Shown piece by piece: positions 10,983 through 21,131 of a stretch of DNA of 64,000 nucleotides. The stretch is from assembly GCA_951394045.1 (NCBI GenBank), contig OX595995.1, forward strand, positions 186,001 through 250,000, read 5' to 3'. This stretch comes from Nitzschia sp. DOCU1 (lineage: Eukaryota; Bacillariophyta; Bacillariophyceae; Bacillariales; Bacillariaceae). The translations under genes were made by a program, and so were the position numbers. The notes below the pieces were generated by a model. The model was given only the letters and a program-made list of their open reading frames with translations. It was not told the origin of the DNA and made no database searches. Numbering within the stretch: position 1 is the stretch's first letter; each line of letters opens with the position of its first letter.

Positions 10983-13192
10983 TTTGATAATGCCTGCTGA
11001 AGACGACGAGAGTGATCATCACCAATTCAAGCACAAGAGTGCGGGACCACTGTTTGCGAAGAAAAATATGATACGCAAAACGGAAGCGTCGCCAAGAACC
11101 GATTTGAAATAATAGTAGGACTATAACGTATTTTGTTCGGAGCAATAATATGTTATGTATCGTGCGAGAAACGATGCAACGTAGCTAGCTACTTCTCTAC
11201 CGGTAGATTTATCATCTATCTATTCATCGAACTTTTGGCTTCGTTTTTGTGTTCTCACACAAAAAGTTACTGAGCCCCACCGCTACGTCAAAGCAGTTCG
11301 ATTTCGGAGGGGGTGGGCCACAGCTGCTCCGCCCGGTAGAGACAACAATCCACTTCACTCGACGGCGTAGCCGATTCCAATTCTCCACGCACCAGCACAG
11401 GTTACACTTAAACTCTCCGCGACGAGACACGTACGCGAGTGGAGGACGTTTTAAAACCGGAACCACAAACCGGTTGCGTTGATCAGGCTGTTTGTGTGCG
11501 GGGAGAATTGGAATCGGGGTCGAGATCACGGATCAGGATCGTTGCTCTGGAAAATGTTGGTATTGTAGAACAACGCCAGACGCCTGCAAAAGGAGGAAAG
11601 AACAAGGTGAGTAGCACTGCGGGAAAGAAATATGATCAAACGGCACGGTCAAGTCGCAAAAACGCAAGTTCGGCACGTACCGTTCCAAAGGGCGCCACCA
11701 CATGAATCATTCCTCCGCCAACACCAACACAACAATCAAACAATTCACCAAACAACTTTCTTCCAGGGTCTGCTTCGGCTCCGTTTGCCTCAGGGAGCTA
11801 GCGTCATGGTTCAACCGAATCAGGAGGGCTCTCCAGAGACTGAGTCCACGTACACCCCCAATATTGGCTTCCTTCAGGACGAGTGTTCCAGGGCGGTCCG
11901 GCACAAACCGGACCTTCACCGTGGATTTCTCCTCCTTCAGGCTGTTATCTCGCTACAGCTGAGCCGCACCATCAAAATGATAGTGATCGCCGCAGTAGAG
12001 GTCTGTTCATAGCAGAGTGAAAAGAAAGTTGATGAAGAAAGCTGATCATCGTACGATGCGGATTGCTCCCTTCGCAAAAAAGTGAGGTCGATTGAGTGAA
12101 AAAGTGATGCATTTGTTGGAAGGAATGCGGAGATCCGAGCCGTTTCTGCTGTGGTTTGCGAGCAGTTTCGTGATTTTTCCCACGATGAAGCAGTTTCGTG
12201 ATTTTTCCCACGATGAAGCCCCACGGTGGCTGAAAGTAATCCACATTCAAATCCGCCAGTTCGCCAAATCCACAGAATATGGTTTCTGAGGCAAGGGCAT
12301 AAGCTAGAAAACATTTGACGCTGTTTGTTAAACACGATTGATATGCCTTACGTCAATCGTTCGTCGACTAGACGGACTACATCAGAAAGATAGCAAGCTA
12401 GAGAAGTGGGCCGATCGCTGTCCAGCTGGATGCTACAATCACACCCAAGCTGTAAACGGCAAGCTATGGTTGATTTGAAGACGTTTGTAAAGTTTTTGTC
12501 AAATTACGATAGGTAGTTAGAAACTTAGTAGCCCTTTTTCAAAGCCCTCATCGACCCATGGGAAAAACGGTCGGCCACGCGGTCTATCGTGAGTTCGTTT
12601 TTTAGATGACGCTAACTCACTCTGTGATCAAAAGAAGACCATGAAAATTTAATCTAGAGTCAATGTCAATGTAAAGTACAATATTGTAAAGAGCGACCTT
12701 GCCAGAAAGGGTAAGCAAAGTTAGATTGTAATAGAGGGAAGATTGTCGCCCGCCGTGATTTCACTATAAATTTATGTGTAAGCAGTCGAGGTAATCAAAA
12801 TCACTCAAGATCAATTTCCCTTTAAGTAAATGCATATGCCCTCTTGGAGGCAGCCGAGGGGATGCAATGCAATTTCCCGAGATTTCACTACTCGCAATTT
12901 GGTGACGCAAGATAATACAAACAAGCGATTTCGCAACAACCGCTTTCGTACTGGGGGCACTTATCGAATCTCAATTGCTGGCTACTACTGTAGCTACGAC
13001 TGCAGACTACTGCTAGCTCCCTTGTCTTACTTTTGTTCTAGCTTCTGTGGTTACGTAAGCCAGACGACCGCAGCTTTCTCACTTCTACAAACGACGGTAT
13101 CACGATAATACGAGCATCCACGTGGGCTCTCGTTCTTTCTATCAGAGGGATAGTAAAGAACGTACTGTCAGCAGCAACAATCATGACTACTA
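10983..13192. other. Gene-free stretch with a 28-bp tandem duplication
   Basis: I find no convincing gene in about 2.2 kb. Open frames are short, lack ATG starts or overlap on both strands. A perfect 28-bp direct duplication lies at 12,161-12,188 and 12,189-12,216 (core GTTTCGTGATTTTTCCCACG). The region probably holds regulatory DNA of unknown extent. Confidence 0.5.
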
Positions 13193-15108
13193 TTAGCTAG
13201 TAACAACTATGTATTGTCTCATTCCCTGATATTTGTTGTGGCGACACCGTCCTACCACTTGTTGATGTTGGCCGCGAATCGTTCCATTAGCTAGTAGTAG
13301 CGTAGGTCCGGGAACGGCCGCCCGACCGTTGCAGAGTTCGAGGAGAGAGTCGTATCCAATGTTGCTGACTGATGATCCTCGTGGTCCCGCCATCAAGAAC
13401 AAGTCGCAAGAGTGAGCCATAGGCGGAGGCTTTGCCAGGCCGGTAGCACTGCTACCACTTTGCCGCCGCCTGCTGTCCGACGACGGTAGAACAATGATAG
13501 GGGCTTGGGACAAAGAGGAGCTTGGGGGTAAACTACAAACAGGGGGAGGAGGCGCCATCATTGTCAATGCCATCATTGACGCTGTTGAAGAATCGAGACA
13601 CATGTATTCCGTGACGAGGAGTCGAACCAGATCGGCACCAGCATGACGTTTGCTACAACAGTATGCCCGATAACTGCTTTCCAGAGTTTCGAAGGTGTCC
13701 TTGTCCGATTTGGAACGCAGTGAAACTGGCATTCCCAGGAAGTATTCCAGCGCCCGAATTCGCCTCGTTTCTTCGTCATCGTCATGAAAAACGAATGTTG
13801 CACTCGTCGACGATAACGCTCGCCTGGTCTCATTCAACTGTCTTTCCAACAGCTCTATGATCTCCGCCTGTGTACTACCTTCATCATCAACGACGTTTGA
13901 TGACGATGTTTCATCAGCCTTTAGGAGGTCCAGCGGGTTCTCAGATAGTCTCTTTGTCGTGGCGTCTGCTACTTGGGACTCCACAAGAGGCGTCATGGGA
14001 TTCCATGGGAATGGGATTTGAGCCGTTCCTGAGCCTAGAGGCCCCACGGGGTCCTTTTCTCCTAGCGCCTTGGATATTTTGTCACCGAAAGGTGACGATG
14101 ATTCTTCGTCTGTTTGTGTTGGCGCATTGATGTCAATCACAAGATTCCATGCTGGCCTTGGAGCAAATCACGAAAGGTAACTCTTCATGCGGTAAAGCAA
14201 CGAAACGTCCTTTTGGATGTTATTGGGGCTGTAAAGTGCAACGACCATTCGTAGGTTCGGCCCGGAAGACCTCTGCCCGACTCAAAAGTTACATTGCCAT
14301 TAAATTCCCCAAAAGCCTTCCCCAAAAGCCTCCATGGACATGAGTATTTCCCGAGGTGTGTCGGTCCTTGTCGTTGAACCGGCATGAATTAGCCGAATTT
14401 CTGTCCCGTTCTCCTTGTCAACAAGGCCTTCGCCGGAACTCAAGGTATTTGGTTGTTCGGCGTAGTGGAAGGGCATCTTGTTCTGTTGCAAATACAATGC
14501 GATAACTTCGAGAAAACTTGTCGCAGTGTATTGACGAGAAAAGTCGCACCCGCTGTGTGGGATGTCCAAAGACTTTGCAATCTCTTTTGATTCTTCTGCT
14601 ATCGCGTTTACTGGAGGTTCTTCTTCTTCTTGTTCGACTGCACGTGAAACAGCAGCTATAGAATCCACAGCAGAGCCAGCTAGTTCCTTTTCCGATTCTT
14701 CTTTTTCAAAGATGACGCACATTGATCAAAAATGTCCACCGTGGCTGCCAATTTTCGTTCTATATCTGACGCATCGTCTGGCAAGCCAGTCGTAGTAATG
14801 TGCTGAGGCAATAACATCGATACAGACAAGAATATGGAAATGATGGGAACTGTTTCACGCAATTCCGGATGCATGCGGCAACCAAAGATGTCTATGGTTT
14901 TGTACAGTTTTGTCGGGCGGAACTTTGCCTTGCTCCAAGTTTTGCAGTTCGACCCATTCGTCCTGACGTTCTTTGTAGTGACGACGGACTGCCAAGTTTC
15001 CCACCCACTCGTGCCATAGTTACGTATGATAGATCTGGCAGAGAAATACGACGGATAAGAGCGCGATTCCGAAGGAAAAGGATGTAGCAGCGTGGTTGTA
15101 GAGTGCAA
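13193..15108 (-). CDS. Unrecognised minus-strand gene, introns or frameshifts, weak GAF-like motif
   Basis: Three consecutive minus-strand frames (15,108-14,680; 14,722-14,300; 14,140-13,193) look coding: acidic, helical and non-repetitive. None starts with ATG where it opens, so they are likely exons or pieces of one gene. A plausible phase-consistent intron starts at GTGCGT near 14,720 and ends at CACGTGCAG near 14,640. A further frame at 14,385-14,185 contains FESGRGLPGRTYEWS, which resembles the 'G.GLPGR.W/Y' motif of GAF-type ligand-binding domains in diatom proteins. It overlaps the end of the middle frame, so a frameshift is present or the exon limits are different. The C-terminal part has a Pro/Ser-rich tail. 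Function unknown; an intact model cannot be given from sequence alone. Confidence 0.4.
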
Positions 15109-15308
15109 TACGAAACACGCCCAGATGAATTATGAAACCATGACGGATTCGATTCTATGGGGCATCACATCAAAGCGACGTTTGTTCTTTCGACATCATC
15201 ATGGTCTCCAATGAATGACGTTTGCCGAAAGAAGGGTATGGCTTGACTGTATCATACTGTGACGCGGCTGGGGAGCTCGCATTGCACCGAGTGTGCCGAG
15301 GTTCGTGA

Positions 15309-15420
15309 CCTCGTCAAGCCCGAGCGAGCGAGGCACCCCCACCTCGTCACCACATCCAAGGGGACGAGCCCATGCCACCTCGTCACGCCCGGGCGAGCGA
15401 GGCACCCCCACCCCGTCGAC
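15309..15420. repeat. GC-rich direct repeat, 69-bp spacing
   Basis: Two imperfect copies of a ~42-bp GC-rich segment start at 15,309 and 15,378 (CCTCGTCAMGCCCGRGCGAG, then AGGCACCCCCACC). It lies upstream of the PAPS transporter, in the divergent region between two genes. Confidence 0.7.
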
Positions 15421-15602
15421 TTTGAGCTGGCCGCCGTTCGCCGCGCCGGCCAATTTTTCAATCGGCATTTTTCTCGCACGTTCCGAGGAATTTGAAACCA
15501 TTCGACTGATTCCGACGCCCGAACCACGCAATGCTTTGCTGAGAAGCAAAGGAGAGATGTCGTCGCCATAACACAACCTTTGCGTTTGGTAATAACATGA
15601 CC

Positions 15603-16898
15603 ATGGCCTCGGACTCTGAAAGTTCGTCACCCCGTAAACACCTGTCGTTTGACGAGGTCAATCGAGATGAGGCGTAAGTGAGCCAGTTGAGCTGTTAGCA
15701 TGAGTTTTTGGCGCGTGTCTTCTCACCAAGTTAAAGCGACACTCATCCGCTTCTGTCGGACGACGACCCTGAGGCTTCATCTGAAATGAAGAGGCCTCCG
15801 TCGCCGAAACCGGCCTTGATCTGCTGCTTCGGCTTAGTGAAGACCCGAAACGTTGAGTTCTGGCAGCAGGCTCAGACGTTCAGCCTGTGCTTCTTCGGCT
15901 TAATGGCGAGCTATCTGACCTGGGGTTACATGCAGGAACTCATCATGACGTCGCAGTTCAAGCCCACCTCGCGTACGCCGGATGGCAAGTTTCCTTCTGC
16001 GGCATTCTGCGTCTTTTCGAATCGTTTGTTAGCCGTCATAGTCGCCATGATCATGGTCCGAATCAAGCACGGCTCGGTATTTGCAAACAACACGGCGCCG
16101 CTCTACGCCTTTGTGCCCTGTGCGCTCTCCAACACCATGTCCAGCTGGAGCCAATATGCAGCTCTCAAGTATGTTTCCTTTCCGGAACAGACGGTCTTCA
16201 AATCCTCAAAGATCATTGCCGTCATGCTCATGGGGAAAGCGCTTCAGCAGAAATCCTATCAATGGAGGCAGTACCTCGACGCCTTCCTTATTACGGTCGG
16301 AGTAGTAATCTTTTCTCTGGCCTCCAAGGAAGGCGCCGCCGATCGAGACAATCATACTGAAATTGTGGGTTTGATCTTCTTGGTGCTCTACGTCTCCTTC
16401 GATTCGTTTACGGCGCAATATCAAGACAAGGTATACACGAGCTATGGCCGCGAGAATGTCGATCCGTATCAAATGATGCTGGGCGTCAACGTGACGGCGA
16501 TCTGCATGACGACGCTTGGATTAATTGTCAGCGGAGACGTGCCTGTTGTGTGGGAATTCTTGTGGGAAAATCCAAACGCTGCCTTGTATAATGTCTTGAC
16601 TGCGATTACGAGTGCGAGCGGACAAATTTCAATCTTTTACACCATCAAGCAGTTTGGGCCGATCGTCTTTACTGTCATTATGACTACGCGACAAATGTTG
16701 AGCATTTGCCTTTCGACGGTACTTTTTGGACACAATCTATCCTTCAAGGCGATCATTGGAGCCGTTGTCGTTTTCGTTGTTTTGTTTGATCAGATTCGTC
16801 GCAAGTATCAAAATTCATTGGCCAAGAAAGCAGCGCAAGAAGCACCCAAGAAAGACTTGCCCAGGGCAAAAGATAGTGGGGCAGAAGGCGACAACTGA
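15603..16898 (+). CDS. SLC35B2: PAPS (3'-phosphoadenosine 5'-phosphosulfate) transporter, SLC35B2 type
   Basis: Two exons, 15,603-15,673 and 15,737-16,898, joined across a 63-nt GT-AG intron (GTAAGT donor; phase 2), give 410 residues. The first exon encodes a Ser/Asp-rich cytosolic start. The rest is a 10-helix nucleotide-sugar transporter of the drug/metabolite superfamily, with SLC35B2-type signatures: SYLTWGYMQE in helix 1, SSWSQYAALKYVSFP, KIIAVMLMGK, SFDSFTAQYQDK and FTVIMTTRQ. The length suits the family. SLC35B2 proteins carry PAPS from cytosol into the Golgi for sulfation of polysaccharides and proteins, which fits an alga making sulfated glycans. The Lys-rich C-terminus could act as an ER/Golgi sorting signal. 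Without the intron the ORF would start at 15,786 and miss 39 N-terminal residues; an in-frame stop just after 15,730 shows the acceptor must be the AAAG at 15,736. Confidence 0.9.
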
Positions 16899-17668
16899 AA
16901 CAACTTTTGACGAGGATTTCCAAAGGAAGAAACGAAATTGTGTATTGAATAACGATTCATCGTCATGTATCGAAATTGAACGTCTACCAAGACTTCATTG
17001 TTTGGCGACAGCCGTTTGTGGCGTGGCCGTATGGTTCTAGCATAGCGTTTTGTTACTGCTAGCATAGGATAACGGATCTTTACTCCTATTTAGCCTTGGT
17101 TTCGAGAGTGTACTGTATTCATAGTGGCCTTTTGCTTCTATATAGCCGAGCGCAAAGTCAAACGAGCATTAAAATGCTACGTGACACGGAATTGAAACAA
17201 GGGGACGAACTGAAAGGTACTACTACACATTGAGTAGTAGCAAAAAGCTATTCTATCGAAAACAAAGCGCAATGGAGGTTGTTCTTGGTTTGTGTTGGGA
17301 TCGATGAAAGGAGTAGTAACAGGGTGTACATCAGGCAGCACGGCCTTGCGCGAATTGCCGAAACGAAGAGAATCGAATACCAGAGGTGCCGGTACTACAG
17401 GCAGGTGACGGCGAATCGAGATGGCTTCCTCTACTCTAGAGTAGAGCATTTGATACTGTTCTAGTTGAGTAGCGCTCTTCGCTCGATTACTTCCAAAACA
17501 AGTTCTTGGACGAGAAGACGAGTAAAGTACTACCCTTTTTGCAAAGACCTAGGCTTCGACGAAACAAGCGACACCGACTTTGTCGCCGCAACTACGCTGT
17601 CACAATAATTTGCTTTTACCATTAGTGCGTCTATTCCATACAAGTCGTTGTAGTTCTGGGAAATGCAT
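16899..17668. other. Convergent intergenic region
   Basis: This 770-bp gap separates the 3' ends of the PAPS transporter and the ubiquitin-like repeat gene. I see no gene in it; it should hold both terminators. Confidence 0.6.
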
Positions 17669-20600
17669 TCACACGTCCTCCTCACCTTGTACGTCATCGT
17701 CTTCCTTTTTACTCCATATATCCACCGACAAAGCAGTCTCGCGTTTGCTTTCTGCGAAATAATCTTTGGAATGATCCCACGTCGTCTTGGTGCGCTTTCC
17801 GACTTTTTTCTTGACGGGAGATTTGGGCTTGTACGCAAAGGGGTCTTGCCATGCCCCAATCTTGACTTCATATTCGGGGACGTTGGCTTCCTTGACGACG
17901 ACTGTATCCTTGTATCCGATACCGCTATCGGCGATGGTGGCATTCATATCCTTCAATAACGTACCTTTATTGTACGTTTCTTGTAAATCGGGTTTGATTC
18001 CAAACCGGGATTCGACTGCTTGTTGAATCCGCTTGAGTTTCCAACTGGGTTCGCATTCAAACAGGAATTTTCCAAAATTGGGGGACTCGACATAGATTTT
18101 GAAGCGATCCAAATTGAGAGTAGCTCCATCGTTGATTTTGTAGTCAGCCAATGACTTGTCGTTATCGTCAAGCATGGTGTCTTTAAACGTCAATATTTGC
18201 TTGTCGGGGTCAATCTCCTTGACTGCCGCAAGTCGTTCCCGGATACTGAACATGGTGTCGGCTGGCTTGACGTCCATTTTCATGGATTTGCTCTTCCAAT
18301 CCTTGACGAAAATCTGCATACCGGCTTGAATCTTGATAATATCACCATGCTGAATGCCATTCTTTTCGATAGTCGACTTGTCAGGTAGCTCCTTTCCGTT
18401 GAAAATGAGGCGTTGGTCCTGGACAGGTATGCCTTCGGATTCCTCTACTTTGGCCTTGACTTGCTCCATCGTATCGTTCGGCGACACTATGATGGGTACG
18501 ATTTTACCTTGGGGTGTTTCGACATTGATCGTCATGGGAGGGTCTAGATCAACCACAGACTCGTGCTGAATGCCGCAGCTGCGGAGTGTCTTTTTGTCTT
18601 TGTTCAAGGGCTTGCCGTCAAACTTCAATCGCTGCTCCGACTTGGGCACATTGGTGACTCCTTCCACCTTTGTTTTTAGATCGTCAATTGTATCGGTTGC
18701 TAGCATCTCGATTGGAAACTCCCGATTGTTCGCAATATCTCGTACAATAACGTTCATGGGCTTTGCTTGGATCGTGTCGCCATGTTGAATCCCGGCGTCG
18801 GCCAATGTTTGATCGGGTGGCAATGGCGAACCCTTGAATTCCAAGCGTTGTTCGGGGATTGGTATCCCATACTTGTCTCGTAGCTTGGCTTTGATATCCG
18901 ATACTTTCTCGTTGGGCTGGACTTGGATTGGAACGACGTCGCCATTGGGCAGTTCGACTTGAATTTGCATTGGATCTAGATTCAAAATCGACTTGTGACG
19001 AATACCATAGTTGCGAAGTGTCTTGGTATCATCGTCCAGCGGACTCCCTCCAAAAGCCAAACGTTGCTGCGGTTTAGGAATAGCTTCTTGTGCTTGAATC
19101 ATATCTTTTAGCGCGCCAATGGTGTCCTCTGGGGCGACATTCTCCAAAGCAAATCGCCTGCCCTTTGGATCACAGACGAAGACCATCATTGGCTCCAAGT
19201 CCAAAATAGCCCCATTTGGAAGACGATTGCCTTCGATGGTTGTTCCATCGCCTAAATGTTTGCCTTTATATGTCAAGCGTTGTTCATCGATTGGAATACC
19301 ATGATCTTCTTCCAATTTCTTCTTGATATCCGCAATAGTATTTCGCGGGTTGACTTGTGGCACGGTTAATATATCTCCATTCTTTGGAGTTCGCACCTTT
19401 AGTTCCATCGGTTCTAGAACCAGCATAGCCTGATTCGGAATTCCATAGTCACGAAGGGTTTGCTTGTCATCGTCCAACAAATCGCCGTCATGACTGAGTC
19501 GTTGAAGAGGTTTGGATATCCCCATTTGACGTTGAATCTTGTCCTTGATTTGCTCCAGAGTATCAGTTGGGTCTACATCTAGTTCATTCATCTTTCCATC
19601 CCAATCCTTGACAAAGATTTGCATTCCTTGTAAATCAAGCACGTCACCATGTTGAATCCCAAAATCAGCCAGTGGCTTGGTATCATCCACAAGATTGGTT
19701 CCATCCTTGCTCTGTAAGCGCTGCTCATCATAGGGCAATCCCGTAAGTTCCTGTACTTGCCGTTTGATATCACCCAGCGTTTCGCTACTCGGATCGACTT
19801 GTAGTGGAATTAATTGTCCTTGAGGTGTACGAACAGCGATTTCGTGCGGCTCTAGAATCAATGTGGATAAATGAACAATACCACAGTCCTTGAGTGTCTT
19901 GTCAGGCTTGTCGTTGAGCGAGTCGCCTCGAAAGGTGAGCCGCTGGCATTGTCGTGGTACGCCTCCGTTTAATTCAATCAAATCTTGCAATTGATCAATC
20001 GTCGTGGCTTGCGGATCCAAATTACCAAAGGTCAACTTGGCAGATGATCCTCGGCCGTGTTCTTTAGGAGGCTGTACAAAGACGGTAATGCCTTGCATGT
20101 ACAGAACATCTTGATCTTTGATACCGTAGGATGCAACCGTTTTCTTTGGATCGTCCAATTCAATTGAATCCTGGAATACCAGTCGCTGATCTTCTTTGGG
20201 AGTCCCCTCCAATGCCTCTATACGGTCCTTGATTTCCTCCATGGTTTCCATTGGCAGGACTTTTTCCAACGCTAGTTGTTTGCCCTGTGGTGTCTGGACA
20301 TACAACGTCAAGGGCTTTGGCTTGGCCTTTGCTTTCTTTTGCGGCGACAGTCCTGGCCCGATTGGCGCTTCCGGCAGACCGTCTCGCCGGTACAACATTT
20401 TCCAAGTCCCACCCACATCCAACTTTTCCTGCTTGACCGAATCACCCACCGCCAAAAAGCCTGCTTGTTCGGGTAGTATTTGCGTGATATCGCGTTTGAC
20501 GAGTGGATACGTCCAAACCCCACGTGGGCTGAAATAGCTAGGCACTACAGCGTTGGGCGGGTAAAACCAAACTTGCATCGGGTCGAGCGTACTCAAGTCA

Positions 20601-21004
20601 TCGGGTAAAACATCCCCTGGATCGGTAGCGTTAGGATCGAGTCCCCATACACCGTGAATGTTCCGACTCCCGTCCACATCGGCGGGTTTCTCGGCCTCCC
20701 TGAACATCCACAATTCCGTCGGACTGACCGTCGCCGAGTAGCCTTGCTGCCAGACCCCCTGACGCTTGCCCGGCACATTGTTTATCTTGAATCCCGGCTT
20801 GCCAGACGATTCGTACACTAGGACGGAATGCTCTGCAGCCACAAAGCTGGGCGGCAACGTCATGGATTTACGCGCTTCACCGACTTTCTTTCGAGGCGTC
20901 CCTCCGACCGTTTTGGGGGCATCCAAGCCCCGGATCGATAATTTCTTTTTGCCGCCGTGCCCCGGCGTGCGAGGCGTTTTGGGGGTGCTGGGAAATGTCG
21001 ACAT
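17669..21004 (-). CDS. Eleven tandem ubiquitin-like domains, no di-glycine ends
   Basis: The single-exon gene encodes 1,111 residues from the ATG at 21,004; the frame extends to 21,067 but only with GTG. Residues 1-60 are basic and Ser/Thr-Pro rich. Residues 60-215 form a globular region of unknown type with several Trp. Residues about 231-1036 are eleven head-to-tail ubiquitin-like domains of about 73 residues. Each shows a first strand such as MQIFVKDW, the helix 'DTI..LK..I', the QQRL-type strand, 'G..L.DD..TL.DYGI' and a final strand. The repeats differ greatly from one another and none ends in Gly-Gly, so it is not a polyubiquitin precursor; it is more like a scaffold. The C-terminal ~75 residues are basic, then acidic. 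It converges on the PAPS transporter gene. Confidence 0.85.
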   Translation of the reverse strand: MSTFPSTPKTPRTPGHGGKKKLSIRGLDAPKTVGGTPRKKVGEARKSMTLPPSFVAAEHSVLVYESSGKPGFKINNVPGKRQGVWQQGYSATVSPTELWMFREAEKPADVDGSRNIHGVWGLDPNATDPGDVLPDDLSTLDPMQVWFYPPNAVVPSYFSPRGVWTYPLVKRDITQILPEQAGFLAVGDSVKQEKLDVGGTWKMLYRRDGLPEAPIGPGLSPQKKAKAKPKPLTLYVQTPQGKQLALEKVLPMETMEEIKDRIEALEGTPKEDQRLVFQDSIELDDPKKTVASYGIKDQDVLYMQGITVFVQPPKEHGRGSSAKLTFGNLDPQATTIDQLQDLIELNGGVPRQCQRLTFRGDSLNDKPDKTLKDCGIVHLSTLILEPHEIAVRTPQGQLIPLQVDPSSETLGDIKRQVQELTGLPYDEQRLQSKDGTNLVDDTKPLADFGIQHGDVLDLQGMQIFVKDWDGKMNELDVDPTDTLEQIKDKIQRQMGISKPLQRLSHDGDLLDDDKQTLRDYGIPNQAMLVLEPMELKVRTPKNGDILTVPQVNPRNTIADIKKKLEEDHGIPIDEQRLTYKGKHLGDGTTIEGNRLPNGAILDLEPMMVFVCDPKGRRFALENVAPEDTIGALKDMIQAQEAIPKPQQRLAFGGSPLDDDTKTLRNYGIRHKSILNLDPMQIQVELPNGDVVPIQVQPNEKVSDIKAKLRDKYGIPIPEQRLEFKGSPLPPDQTLADAGIQHGDTIQAKPMNVIVRDIANNREFPIEMLATDTIDDLKTKVEGVTNVPKSEQRLKFDGKPLNKDKKTLRSCGIQHESVVDLDPPMTINVETPQGKIVPIIVSPNDTMEQVKAKVEESEGIPVQDQRLIFNGKELPDKSTIEKNGIQHGDIIKIQAGMQIFVKDWKSKSMKMDVKPADTMFSIRERLAAVKEIDPDKQILTFKDTMLDDNDKSLADYKINDGATLNLDRFKIYVESPNFGKFLFECEPSWKLKRIQQAVESRFGIKPDLQETYNKGTLLKDMNATIADSGIGYKDTVVVKEANVPEYEVKIGAWQDPFAYKPKSPVKKKVGKRTKTTWDHSKDYFAESKRETALSVDIWSKKEDDDVQGEEDV

Positions 21005-21131
21005 GGTGCAAAGATGCAAGTTGCCGTCGTCGTCTTTGTTGTTTGAGCTTCTATTGTTGTTATTCACCAGGTCGTCGCTGTCGAATGAAGTATCGCTAGA
21101 AGTAGCGTCATCCTTGCGTCGCGGTCATTAG

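Noticed and set aside
12830..13108. 92-codon plus-strand frame
   Set aside because: Isolated, Cys/Tyr-rich without pattern, no homology to anything recognised; likely chance.
15887..16472. Alternative-frame ORFs in the PAPS transporter gene
   Set aside because: They overlap the clear SLC35-type frame and have no protein-like features.
17669..21004. Polyubiquitin gene
   Set aside because: Repeats are divergent and none ends in Gly-Gly, so no free ubiquitin could be released.
17669..21131. Plus-strand open frames antisense to the ubiquitin-like repeat gene
   Set aside because: They are shadows of the repeated coding sequence and have no domain.
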